Source of the DNA: Pseudomonas peli
GTDB lineage: Bacteria; Pseudomonadota; Gammaproteobacteria; Pseudomonadales; Pseudomonadaceae
NCBI RefSeq assembly: GCF_900099645.1
Contig: NZ_FMTL01000001.1
Location: 62,001 to 126,000 of the forward strand
Length of the DNA stretch: 64,000 nucleotides
Direction of reading: 5' to 3'
The notes under the pieces are model-generated. The model was not told the origin of the DNA, searched no databases, and worked only from the letters and a program-made list of their open reading frames with translations. Shown one piece after another: positions 8,520 through 16,551 of the stretch. The position numbers and the translations under genes are program-made. Position 1 is the first letter of the stretch, and every line of letters begins with the position of its first letter.

Positions 8520-10115
8520 ATGAAAAAGCTCCTATTGACCCTGCTGTGCCTGAGCGTGATCGGCTGCGCCAAGCACCCCGAGCCGGAAAAATCCGTGGAT
8601 GTTCTGCTGATTGGCGGCGGCATCATGAGTGCCAGCCTGGGCACCTACCTCAATGAACTGGAGCCCGGCTGGAGCATCGACATTTACGAACGCCTCGACC
8701 GCGTCGCCGATGAAAGCTCCAATGCTTGGAACAACGCCGGCACCGGCCACTCGGCCTTCTGCGAGCTGAACTACACCCCCGAGCTGGCCGATGGCAGCAT
8801 CGATATCAGCAAGGCGGTGGCAATCAACGAGTCCTTCGAGATCTCCAAACAGTTCTGGGCCTATCAGGTTGAACGCAAGGTGCTGAACAATCCGCCTTCG
8901 TTTATCAACAACGTGCCGCACATGAGCTTTGTCTGGGGTGATGACAACGTCGAGTTCCTCAAGAAGCGCCATGCCGCACTGCAAGCCAGTTCGCTGTTCC
9001 GTGGCATGGAATATTCCGAAGACCCTCAGCAGATCAAGCAGTGGGTACCGCTGGTGATGGAAGGCCGCGAGCCTGGGCAGAAGCTTGCCGCCACCCGCGT
9101 ATCGATCGGCACCGACGTCAACTTTGGTGAAATCACCCGCCAGCTGTTCGATTCGCTGAGCCAGCAGGACAACGTCAGCCTTAACCTGCAGCATGAAGTG
9201 CGCGGTATTGAGCGCAATGCCGACAACACCTGGAACGTGCAGGTGGCCGACCTGGCCAACGGCGGCGCCGAGAAAACCATCAACGCCAAGTTTGTGTTTA
9301 TCGGCGCCGGCGGCGCCGCGCTGAAGCTGCTGCAGATGTCCGGCATCAGCGAGGCCGAAGGCTATGCTGGCTTCCCGGTCGGCGGCTCGTTCCTAGCCAC
9401 CAGCAACCCGGAAATCGTCGCGCAGCATCAGGCCAAGGTCTACGGCAAAGCTTCGGTCGGTTCGCCGCCGATGTCCGTGCCGCACCTCGACACTCGTGTA
9501 ATCGAGGGCCAGAAGGTGCTGCTGTTCGGACCGTTCGCCACCTTCTCCACAAAGTTCCTGAAAAATGGCTCGCTACTCGATACCTTCAGCGCCCTGACCA
9601 CTGACAACATCCTGCCAATGACCCACGCCGGCATCGATAATTTCTCGCTCAGCACCTACCTGATGGGCCAGCTGATGCTTAGCCAGGAAGACCGCATGGA
9701 TTCGCTGCGCGAGTACTTCCCCAATGCCAAATCGGAGGATTGGGAACTGATCCAGGCGGGTCAGCGCGTGCAGATCATCAAGAAAGACGCCGAACACGGC
9801 GGCATTCTGCAGTTCGGCACCGAAGTGGTCAGCGCCGCTGATGGCAGCATCGCCGCGCTGCTCGGTGCCTCGCCAGGCGCCTCGACCGCCGCACCGATCA
9901 TGCTCTCGGTGCTGGAGAAGACCTTCAAGGACGAGATGCAGAGCCCAGAATGGCAAACCAAGCTGAAAGAAATCATCCCGTCCTACGGCCAAAAGCTGAA
10001 TGACGACCTGGCGCTGACTAATCAGACCCGCGCCTGGAGCAGCGAACGCCTGCAACTGGAGTTCGTTGAAGTGCCACCGCTGGCCCTCACCCCAGAGGTC
10101 AGCCAGGCGCAGTAA
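8520..10115 (+). CDS. mqo: Malate:quinone oxidoreductase with lipoprotein-type signal
   Basis: FAD-dependent Mqo that oxidises malate to oxaloacetate and reduces quinone, bypassing NAD malate dehydrogenase. Family features: [23 protein letters not shown] (FAD binding), [49 protein letters not shown] and the C-terminal [15 protein letters not shown] start it at the ATG at 8520, giving 531 residues and an N-terminus [19 protein letters not shown]: a basic start, a hydrophobic core and a VIGC lipobox. An in-frame ATG at 8508 or GTG at 8469 would extend it without a better ribosome site. The +3 Lys after the Cys is compatible with inner-membrane retention of Pseudomonas lipoproteins. In PAO1 mqoB also neighbours the genes that follow here. 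Confidence 0.93.
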   Translation: MKKLLLTLLCLSVIGCAKHPEPEKSVDVLLIGGGIMSASLGTYLNELEPGWSIDIYERLDRVADESSNAWNNAGTGHSAFCELNYTPELADGSIDISKAVAINESFEISKQFWAYQVERKVLNNPPSFINNVPHMSFVWGDDNVEFLKKRHAALQASSLFRGMEYSEDPQQIKQWVPLVMEGREPGQKLAATRVSIGTDVNFGEITRQLFDSLSQQDNVSLNLQHEVRGIERNADNTWNVQVADLANGGAEKTINAKFVFIGAGGAALKLLQMSGISEAEGYAGFPVGGSFLATSNPEIVAQHQAKVYGKASVGSPPMSVPHLDTRVIEGQKVLLFGPFATFSTKFLKNGSLLDTFSALTTDNILPMTHAGIDNFSLSTYLMGQLMLSQEDRMDSLREYFPNAKSEDWELIQAGQRVQIIKKDAEHGGILQFGTEVVSAADGSIAALLGASPGASTAAPIMLSVLEKTFKDEMQSPEWQTKLKEIIPSYGQKLNDDLALTNQTRAWSSERLQLEFVEVPPLALTPEVSQAQ

Positions 10116-10194
10116 AGCGCCTGCTGGGCAATGCAGATTGCCCGAAGCACTGTTTACCGTCGCTACGGCGACACACCCTGTAGCCATGGATGGC

Positions 10195-10235
10195 GTGCAA
10201 TAAAAAACCGGCCACAAGCCGGTTTTTTATTGCAC
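10195..10235. terminator. Bidirectional terminator between mqo and the DUF3820 gene
   Basis: Eighteen-base perfect stem (GTGCAATAAAAAACCGGC, 10195-10212, with 10218-10235) around a CACAA loop. A-run and T-run flank the GC core, so it works on both strands between convergent genes. Confidence 0.92.
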
Positions 10236-10244
10236 TGTGAAAAC

Positions 10245-10481
10245 CTACTGGCCCTTGAACGGCACCCGAGGCTTGGTGCGTAAAGGGTCGAGCAGGCCCG
10301 ACAGGCCGTTGTGGTCGATCTCCTGCATCAGCGCCAGCAGCCGGCCGATTTCACCCTGGGGGAAACCTTCACGGGCAAACCAGTTGAGGTAGTTACCCGG
10401 CAGATCGGCGAGCAAACGGCCTTTGTATTTGCCAAACGGCATTTCGCGGGTCACCAGCAGCAACAGGTCTTCGGGTTTCAT
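10245..10481 (-). CDS. DUF3820 family protein
   Basis: 78 residues starting MKPEDLLLLVTREMPFGKYKGRLLADLP and ending in a basic tail. The FGKYKG...LPxxYLxWF pattern is the DUF3820 signature; some members have been annotated as quorum-sensing-regulated virulence factors, without a defined biochemical role. A longer in-frame ATG at 10565 would overlap the next promoter and adds an arginine/cysteine-rich non-family stretch, so the ATG at 10481 is preferred. The same neighbour of mqoB is present in PAO1 (PA4642, from memory). Confidence 0.75.
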   Translation of the reverse strand: MKPEDLLLLVTREMPFGKYKGRLLADLPGNYLNWFAREGFPQGEIGRLLALMQEIDHNGLSGLLDPLRTKPRVPFKGQ

Positions 10482-10615
10482 CGCAGGCTCAGCAGGGTCA
10501 GGCAATCGAGCGCAAATTATGCCGTTCGACCGGGAGCACGGCCAGCGCCGGGCCAATCGCAGCAAACTCGGGTAAGCTGCGCGCCCGTATTTAGCTACCC
10601 AAGGTTTGCCCCCGC

Positions 10616-10987
10616 ATGATTATCAAGGCACTGCGCATTGGCCTCGGCCAGTTGATCATCTTCCTCGACTGGATCAGCCGTCCGGCCAAGCTTAAACGCA
10701 CCCCAGAAGCTCAGGCTGCGGTCGAGCAAAGCGCCAGCAACCTCGCGCTGTACCAGTTCCACGCCTGCCCGTTCTGCGTAAAAACCCGCCGCACCCTGCA
10801 CAAGCTGAATGTGCCAGTGGCCCTGCGCGACGCCAAGAACGACGCCCAGGCGCGCAGCGAACTGGAGCAGCAAGGCGGCAAGATCAAGGTGCCGTGCCTG
10901 CGCATCGAAGAAAACGGCCAGAGCACCTGGCTGTACGAGTCCAAAGCGATCATCGCTTATCTCGATGAGCGCTTCGCTGCAGTTTGA
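10616..10987 (+). CDS. Membrane-anchored glutaredoxin/GST-N-like thiol protein
   Basis: 123 residues. The N-terminal 25 residues (IIKALRIGLGQLIIFLDWI) form an amphipathic or single membrane segment. A glutaredoxin-fold domain follows with the CPFC redox pair (ALYQFHACPFCVKTRRTL), the cis-Pro motif KVPCLRI and the GST-N-type ending YESKAIIAYLDERF. It is predicted to act in glutathione-linked disulfide exchange at the membrane. It is divergent from the DUF3820 gene and ends in a very strong terminator. Confidence 0.82.
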   Translation: MIIKALRIGLGQLIIFLDWISRPAKLKRTPEAQAAVEQSASNLALYQFHACPFCVKTRRTLHKLNVPVALRDAKNDAQARSELEQQGGKIKVPCLRIEENGQSTWLYESKAIIAYLDERFAAV

Positions 10988-10989
10988 AA

Positions 10990-11024
10990 AAACAACCGGG
11001 GCCGCTTAGCGGCCCCGGTTGTTT
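10990..11024. terminator. Bidirectional terminator between the glutaredoxin-like and cupredoxin genes
   Basis: Sixteen-base perfect stem AAACAACCGGGGCCGC with its complement around a TTA loop, only three bases after the glutaredoxin-like stop codon. Confidence 0.92.
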
Positions 11025-11056
11025 CAGCGCTATAGCTGATCACTCAGCCCAGCCAT

Positions 11057-11560
11057 TCAGTTCGCCAACACGCGTACCTTGCCGACCATTCCGGCCTGGT
11101 AGTGGCCGGGAATCAGGCAAGCAAAATCGAATTCACCGACGCGATTGAAGGTCCAGACAACCTCCTCCTGCTGTCCCGGCGCAACATGCGTCATATCCGC
11201 TGAGTCATGCTGCATGCCCGCAGATGTCGCCATCATCGCAGCATGCGCCTGTAACTCAGCCTGGGTGCCGAGCACGAACTCGTGCATAACCTGCCCCTCG
11301 TTGCGATGAACAAAGCGGATGGTTTCGCCCTGCTTGACGTCAAGCTGATCGGGGCTGAAACGCATCTGATCACTCATGCTGATCTCGATGGTACGACTGA
11401 CCTGCTCCGGCTCGCCGGCAATCCCCCAGGCCTTCTGCTGCTTGGCCGGCACTGCCGCGTGATGCCCGCCGTGATGCTCGCCAGCGGCCAACGCAGCGCC
11501 GCTGCCCAACAGCAGCACCAGACTCAACAGCAAGGCAACGGAATTTGAAGATGCACTCAT
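11057..11560 (-). CDS. Periplasmic cupredoxin (blue copper) protein
   Basis: 167 residues. A Sec signal peptide (LLLSLVLLLGSGAALAA, cleavage about residue 25) is followed by a His-rich linker (GEHHGGHHAAVP). The cupredoxin domain carries type I copper ligands: His in VMHEFVLG, then Cys, His and Met in FACLIPGHYQAGM. A methionine/histidine-rich insert (AHAAMMATSAGMQHDSADMTH) looks like an extra copper-binding loop. The likely role is periplasmic copper binding or detoxification. It resembles PAO1 PA2807, a copper-induced gene. The DUF2946 gene lies 82 bases upstream on the same strand, so the two may be one copper operon. Confidence 0.87.
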   Translation of the reverse strand: MSASSNSVALLLSLVLLLGSGAALAAGEHHGGHHAAVPAKQQKAWGIAGEPEQVSRTIEISMSDQMRFSPDQLDVKQGETIRFVHRNEGQVMHEFVLGTQAELQAHAAMMATSAGMQHDSADMTHVAPGQQEEVVWTFNRVGEFDFACLIPGHYQAGMVGKVRVLAN

Positions 11561-11642
11561 GGTTAATTTCTCGGAGTAAAAACTGAATAAACGCTGTGAG
11601 CAGACCGCTCCACAGAGCTGCCCAAACACAGCAACACGATGT

Positions 11643-12056
11643 TCAGACGAAAAATAACCGAGGCGGACGTTCGAGGGGTTCGCTGATAAAGCCGACAAAC
11701 TGATCCAGTCGCGCCAGGGACGGCTCGACTGCTTGCAGTGGAGAATTACTGACAACCACCGCGCTCAGGGCCACCGCACCGACACAGAACGCGCAAAGGC
11801 TGCACAGGCTGTTATCGGCGGCAGGTAGGGACTTGCTGGAGTTATCGCCGGCGTGATGTTCGCCATGGGCAGACGCCTCAGCCGGCTGAGCCATGACCAT
11901 CGCGCCCGGATGGTGCGCCGCCATTTGCGCATCAGCCTTGGCCATCGCCCCGCTCTGCTGGGTTACCGCGCATAACTGCATGTTGAGAGCGGCCATGCTC
12001 TGCGCTGGCAAGGCGAGCATCAGCATGCAAATCAGGGCAGTTCGCAGTGAGCGCAT
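11643..12056 (-). CDS. DUF2946 family secreted protein, probably copper-related
   Basis: 137 residues: signal peptide (MRSLRTALICMLMLALPAQSMA), a His/Met-rich middle (AAHHPGAMVMAQPAEASAHGEHHAG), a CSLCAFC motif in a hydrophobic segment and the ending ERPPRLFFV, which is typical of DUF2946. These proteins often sit beside copper-resistance genes, as here beside a cupredoxin. The Cys and His/Met clusters suggest Cu(I) binding. I chose the ATG at 12056 because it begins a clean signal peptide; upstream in-frame residues do not. Confidence 0.78.
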   Translation of the reverse strand: MRSLRTALICMLMLALPAQSMAALNMQLCAVTQQSGAMAKADAQMAAHHPGAMVMAQPAEASAHGEHHAGDNSSKSLPAADNSLCSLCAFCVGAVALSAVVVSNSPLQAVEPSLARLDQFVGFISEPLERPPRLFFV

Positions 12057-12169
12057 GGCGTTGGATGTTGTCGTGGCAAAGATATGGAGACGGATTATCC
12101 GCCCAACAGCAGCTTTGTCCATGCCTGAGCATGGGCAAAAGCCCCCGCAGCTGGCTATGATCGGAGCCC

Positions 12170-12571
12170 ATGACCAACACCCCACCCTTGCGCCAACCCT
12201 GCCCACCCGGTGCCTGCGATTGCGGGCGCGAGCAGCTGTTGCAGCAAGCCAATAGCGATGTCCGTATCCTTTTGCTCACCCGCACCGAGGAAAAGCGCCT
12301 GCTAGAGCGCCTGGAGAACCTTGAGAGCCTGGCGGACCTGGAGAAGCTGCAGCGGCGCATCTACGAACAACTCGGCGTGCGTGTTGCGGTTGCCCCAGGC
12401 TTCAATGAAGTACGCAGCATGCGCGGCATTGCGATTCAGATCGATGAGTTGCCCGGGCTGTGCCGCAAAACCCGCCAGGCCATTCCCACCGCCATTCGCC
12501 GCGGGTTTGAAAAGCGCCCGCAGATCGCCTACGACCTGCTGAACGCCCATGATCTGTTTCGCGATATTTAA
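12170..12571 (+). CDS. Conserved hypothetical protein with N-terminal CPPGACDCGR motif
   Basis: 133 residues. The N-terminal CPPGACDCGREQLL is a compact Cys cluster that could bind a metal. The rest is charged and helical, with a central LERLENLESLADLEKL helix and a conserved-looking C-terminal half (VAVAPGFNEVRSMRGIAIQIDE, PGLCRKTRQAIPTAIRR, AYDLLNAHDLF). I recall a similar Pseudomonas protein next to the PA2807 copper gene but know no function. It is divergent from the DUF2946 gene, with a GGAGCCC just before the ATG. Confidence 0.72.
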   Translation: MTNTPPLRQPCPPGACDCGREQLLQQANSDVRILLLTRTEEKRLLERLENLESLADLEKLQRRIYEQLGVRVAVAPGFNEVRSMRGIAIQIDELPGLCRKTRQAIPTAIRRGFEKRPQIAYDLLNAHDLFRDI

Positions 12572-12707
12572 GGAGCTGGCTAAGAGGGTCGTAAGCTGAC
12601 CAAAAAGGCCAGACGCCGGTCGACTGCATAAGCCGAAAACCCCGCGGTTGACAGGCCGGTAAAAATCAGCAGAATCGCCGCCCCTTTTCCACGGATGGAA
12701 GTTCCTC

Positions 12708-13252
12708 GTGCAACGGATTGTGATTTTGGGCAATGCCGGCAGCGGCAAGTCCACACTGGCGCGGGCCTTGGGCAAGCGCATCGGCGCACCCGTCGTGCAT
12801 CTCGACACCCTGTTCTGGGAGCCCGGCTGGATCGAACCCGACGCGGCGCAGTTCCGTGAAAGGGTCCGCGATGCGCTCAGAACGGAGGCCTGGATCTGCG
12901 AAGGCAACTACGCCCGCCGCACCTTCGACCTGCGCCTGCCAGCGCCGACCTGATCATCTGGCTGGATACGCCGCGCCTGTCCTGCCTTAGGCGCGTCATC
13001 GTGCGTAGCGTCTTGAACCGACCGCGCCCCGACCTTCCGGCTGGCTGTAGAGAGCAACTCGACCGGGCATTTCTGGATTTTCTTAAATTCGTCTGGCAGT
13101 TCGACCATGGCTACCGCCAAGGTATCGAGGCAGTGCGCATGGCCATCGGCCCGACCTTGCCAACAGTGCATCTACGAGGCGGTCGAGAGATTGCCGCCTT
13201 CCTGGCTCAGTTGCACGCAACACCTGCAACCCGGCCCAGTTCGATCAACTGA
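12708..13252 (+). pseudogene. Frameshifted P-loop kinase (FlaR/adenylate-kinase-like)
   Basis: A GTG start gives MQRIVILGNAGSGKSTLARALG, a Walker A P-loop, then HLDTLFWEPGW and WICEGNYARRTFDLRLP before a stop at about 12953. The continuation ADLIIWLDTPRLSCLRRVIVRS...VWQFDHGYRQG is found in another frame from about 12944. The two parts join into a normal protein of about 181 residues if one base is restored near 12935-12945. Relatives are small nucleotide kinases annotated as DNA topology modulation protein FlaR. The break is either a real single-base deletion or a sequence error. A TTGACA about 60 bases upstream could be its -35. Confidence 0.75.
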
Positions 13253-13278
13253 CGACCCGAATAAAGGGATTATTACTC

Positions 13279-13722
13279 GTGGCAAAACACTTCATTCGCC
13301 CGCTCGCGCTGTGCATTTTTCATCATCAGGGGAAAATACTGGTCAACCAATTCCACGACGCCGATGAGAACCGGACGCTCTTTCGCCCCATTGGTGGCGG
13401 CATTGAATTCGGCGAAAGGAGTCACGACGCCATCGTCCGCGAAGTGCAGGAAGAACTGGGTCGCTCGATCAGCGACATTCGCCTGATTGGCACGCTGGAA
13501 AGCATCTTCACCTACGCAGGCAAGCCGGGGCACGAGATTGTTCAGGTCTACGATGCCAGGTTTGACGACGCAGAGGTCTATGAACAACCCTGGCTAGACG
13601 GCCACGAAAGCGATGGCGCGCCGTTCAGAGCCGCGTGGCACTCCAGCGCCAGCTTCACCCCGGCATCACCGCTGGTACCGGAAGGGCTCTACGACCTGCT
13701 CAAGCGCGCAATGCTGCTGTGA
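13279..13722 (+). CDS. Nudix hydrolase
   Basis: 147 residues with a complete Nudix box, GGGIEFGERSHDAIVREVQEELG (about residues 38-60), which binds Mg2+ and cleaves nucleoside-diphosphate-linked substrates. FRPIGGGIEFGE and EIVQVYDARFDD place it with general NTP/ADP-ribose type members; the substrate cannot be assigned. The GTG start at 13279 follows AAAGGGAT. It lies 26 bases after the broken kinase gene, so the two were probably cotranscribed. Confidence 0.87.
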   Translation: MAKHFIRPLALCIFHHQGKILVNQFHDADENRTLFRPIGGGIEFGERSHDAIVREVQEELGRSISDIRLIGTLESIFTYAGKPGHEIVQVYDARFDDAEVYEQPWLDGHESDGAPFRAAWHSSASFTPASPLVPEGLYDLLKRAMLL

Positions 13723-13746
13723 CGGCGCAAAAGTAGGCTGGGGCTG

Positions 13747-13781
13747 GCCGTATGCCAATCAAGGTGATGCGGGCATACGGC
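13747..13781. repeat. Inverted repeat in the convergent Nudix/UvrD interval
   Basis: Ten-base arms GCCGTATGCC / GGCATACGGC separated by 15 bases. There is no T-run, so it is not a standard terminator; it could form an RNA 3' hairpin for either convergent transcript. Confidence 0.5.
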
Positions 13782-13866
13782 GCAACTCTCGAACGCTCTC
13801 AAGGTACTTCCCTGCACTCTCGCTTCGAATGGCAACACCGCCTGGCGCTGACATTCCCCGAATCGA

Positions 13867-15801
13867 CTACCGCCCTCGCCCCGCCAGAATGCGCGTTGCG
13901 CCCTGGGTTTTCTGGCAGTACCAAAAGACGCGGCTGACGCCACGGGTGATCGCCACATAGGCCAGGCGCAGGCTTTCATCCTGCATCGCCTGGTCGTAGC
14001 TGTTGCTGAAGAAGCCCGAACAGCCATACAGCGCATTGCGCAGCGGGTGTGACTCGGGCGGTTGGCACTCATCAAGGATGATCGCCACTTCGGCCTGCAA
14101 GCCCTTGGCGCGGTGGACGGTGTAGGCCTTGACCGGCAGTTTCTTGTCCAGCTGCGCGGTGATGGCCTGCAGCGGTTCGTTGCGCCGACTGAGCAGCAGC
14201 ACGGCATTACGTTCGCGGCTGTTACGCGCGGCGGCGTAGGCGCATTGTTCGCGGATCTGCTTGAGTAACTCCGGCAAACGCGCCTTGCTGTCAAAACGCT
14301 GAATCAGACGCACGCCGTGATCACCTGGCTGGGTAGCTTTGATCGCCTGACTGGCCTTCGCCTGTTTGTGCTGCACGTCGCCGAGCAGCGCTTCAGCATC
14401 ACGGATAATCGGCTCAATCGAACGGTAGTTGTTGGCCAGGGTCAGCACGGCGCTGCGTTTGGCTTTGCCTTTACCGGGAAAGTGCCGGTCGAAGTCGATA
14501 AACAGCTGCGGCGAACTACCGCGCCAGCCGTAGATCGACTGCCAGTCATCGCCGATGGCCATCAGGCTAACGGTTGCCCCCTGCCCGACCAGGGTGCGCT
14601 GCACGGCCTGCAACCACTGCACGATCTGCGGCGAGATGTCCTGAAATTCGTCGATCAGCAGATGGCTAAATGGCGCCAGCAGCTGTGGCGAAACACTTTT
14701 CCCGTCGGCATTAAGTCGCGCCGTCAGCTCAGCAAAGGCGCCGTTAAACGTCATCAAACCCTGCGCCTGCAAAGCGCGCTCGAAGTACGGCCAGAACAGC
14801 CGCAATGCCTCAAGAAACTCACGCACTGGTATTGCAGTGTCGAGGCGTTGCGGCTGCATAGTCGACAGCTCAACGCCGATGCTTTCGGCAAACCCGGCCT
14901 GAGCGTAGAACGCTTCATAGAGCGGCGCAGCACTGAATTCGCCTGCCAGCTTATAGGTATCCAACGGCGCCTTGGGCAGGCGCTTGCCTGTATCGGATGG
15001 CGGCGGCAACTGCAGCAGGCTGTGCACCTTTTGCCGAAACGCCGGCTGCTCGGCATAGCACTGCTGGTAAGCCTGCTTAAGCAGACGCTGTTGGGCCGGC
15101 CGCAGGCGTCCGGCGCTCAGCGGGTTATCCAGTTCGCGGCTCGCCGCCTGTGGGTCATCCAGCTGTTCGAACCAGCGCGGGTTGTCCAGCAGACTCTTGG
15201 CCACGCTGCCCATGGCCGCGTGGAAGGTGCGCACGCACTGGCGCCCCTGCACAGCATCAAAGGGATAGTTGAAGAAGCACAACACCTTGAGCAGCTGTTC
15301 GCGCAGCTCGGCGCAGGAGGCATTGGTAAAGGAAATCACCGTCAGCTGCTCGGGCTTGATGCCCAGGTGACAGAACATAAATGCCACCCGCAGCACCAAC
15401 GTGGTGGATTTGCCCGAGCCGGCTCCGGCGAAGATGCGCGTCAGCGGATGATTGCTGAGGATCATCGCCCACTGTTCATCCGATGGCGCACTGAGCAGCC
15501 CCGCCGTCACCGCCCGCGCCACCTGCTCGCGCATAGCCTGAGCTTGCTCGGCCTCGACTGTCAGCATGGCCGGCCCGTAAATGCCTTGAGTGCGTGGTTT
15601 ACTGGCAGCGCGGCGCGGATTAGCCGACGGCTTCGCGCCAGCAGATTGACCCTTGCTAGCCGCTTTTTTGGCCCGTGGTGCAGGCTTTTTTAACTGCACC
15701 GCCGCTTCACGCTCGGCACGCAGATAAGCTGTGGTGTGTGGAAAGTAGCGCGCCAGTGCAGCGGACAACAGCCGCTTGTAGCGCTGAACAGCAGATGGCA
15801 T
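13867..15801 (-). CDS. UvrD/Rep-type superfamily 1 DNA helicase
   Basis: 644 residues. The helicase motifs are in order: IFAGAGSGKSTTL (I, Walker A), LLIDEFQDISPQ (II), AIGDDWQSIYGWRGSSPQLF (III), LANNYRS (IV), YTVHRAKGLQAEVAIIL (V) and RLAYVAITRGVSRVFW (VI). It is predicted to unwind DNA 3' to 5', like UvrD, Rep or helicase IV. Before the helicase core there is a Lys/Ala/Pro-rich tract (about residues 38-72, KKPAPRAKKAASKG) that resembles a non-specific DNA-binding tail. The start at 15801 (MPSAVQRYKRLL) is chosen because the 33 residues upstream in frame look non-coding. It is monocistronic. Confidence 0.88.
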   Translation of the reverse strand: MPSAVQRYKRLLSAALARYFPHTTAYLRAEREAAVQLKKPAPRAKKAASKGQSAGAKPSANPRRAASKPRTQGIYGPAMLTVEAEQAQAMREQVARAVTAGLLSAPSDEQWAMILSNHPLTRIFAGAGSGKSTTLVLRVAFMFCHLGIKPEQLTVISFTNASCAELREQLLKVLCFFNYPFDAVQGRQCVRTFHAAMGSVAKSLLDNPRWFEQLDDPQAASRELDNPLSAGRLRPAQQRLLKQAYQQCYAEQPAFRQKVHSLLQLPPPSDTGKRLPKAPLDTYKLAGEFSAAPLYEAFYAQAGFAESIGVELSTMQPQRLDTAIPVREFLEALRLFWPYFERALQAQGLMTFNGAFAELTARLNADGKSVSPQLLAPFSHLLIDEFQDISPQIVQWLQAVQRTLVGQGATVSLMAIGDDWQSIYGWRGSSPQLFIDFDRHFPGKGKAKRSAVLTLANNYRSIEPIIRDAEALLGDVQHKQAKASQAIKATQPGDHGVRLIQRFDSKARLPELLKQIREQCAYAAARNSRERNAVLLLSRRNEPLQAITAQLDKKLPVKAYTVHRAKGLQAEVAIILDECQPPESHPLRNALYGCSGFFSNSYDQAMQDESLRLAYVAITRGVSRVFWYCQKTQGATRILAGRGR

Positions 15802-15915
15802 TCGCGACCCAGCCAGAAGATAGATCGTTGAATGATAAGTGCTTTTTACGGCGAACTGGCGACTGAGCGGTGAGAAAGCGCAGCGCCTCTCACCGCTCAA
15901 CTGATCCGACAGCTA

Positions 15916-16518
15916 TCAGTCGAGCATACCGACATAACGCGGATGGCTGGCAACCCGCTCCAGCCAAGCGCGAATGGCCGGATAGGGCGTCAGATCAAAG
16001 CCGCCTTCATCCGCCACATGGGTGTAGGCGTACAGGGCGATATCGGCAATCGAGAAGTACTCGCCAACCAGATACGGCGTGCGCTGCAGCTGCTTCTCCA
16101 TCACTTTGAGTGCCTTGTGACCGCGCACATGGCACTCTTCGTACTCACTGCGGCGCGCTTCAGGCAGGCCCTGATACAGCTGGATGAAGCGTGCCACCGC
16201 GACATAAGGCTCGTGGCTGTATTGCTCGAAAAACTGCCACTGCAGCACCTGGGTACGCAGACGCGGCTCGCTGGGCAGAAACGCGCTGCCATCGGCGAGG
16301 AAGTTGAGGATGGCATTGGACTCCCACAGGCAGGTGCCGTCGTCCAGCTCCAGCACGGGAATCTTGCCGTTGGGGTTCTTGGTCAGGAAGGCGTCGCTCT
16401 GGGTTTCGCCCTTGAGGATATCAATCGGGATCCACTCATAGGGCTGATCCAGCAGGTGCAGCATCAGCTTGACCTTGTAGCAGTTGCCCGAGCGGTAATC
16501 GCCATAGACCTTATACAT
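15916..16518 (-). CDS. Glutathione S-transferase family protein
   Basis: 200 residues. The N-terminal thioredoxin-like domain has YGDYRSGNCYKVKLML with the active-site Ser region, the cis-Pro in GKIPVLEL and the glutathione-binding ESNAILNFLADG. The C-terminal helical domain ends LTPYPAIRAWLERVASHPRYV. A strong ribosome site (GGAGGAGG) precedes the ATG. The substrate is unknown; detoxification of electrophiles is the generic role. The aminotransferase gene lies 33 bases upstream on the same strand, so they may form an operon. Confidence 0.9.
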   Translation of the reverse strand: MYKVYGDYRSGNCYKVKLMLHLLDQPYEWIPIDILKGETQSDAFLTKNPNGKIPVLELDDGTCLWESNAILNFLADGSAFLPSEPRLRTQVLQWQFFEQYSHEPYVAVARFIQLYQGLPEARRSEYEECHVRGHKALKVMEKQLQRTPYLVGEYFSIADIALYAYTHVADEGGFDLTPYPAIRAWLERVASHPRYVGMLD

Positions 16519-16551
16519 ATCGCCCTCCTCCTAACCTGCTTAACGCGTGGA

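Noticed and set aside
14317..15693. A long open frame (458 codons) on the plus strand across the helicase gene
   Set aside because: It is antisense to a gene with all seven helicase motifs, and its translation (Leu/Gln/Arg-rich) has no recognisable domain. High GC makes such shadows common.
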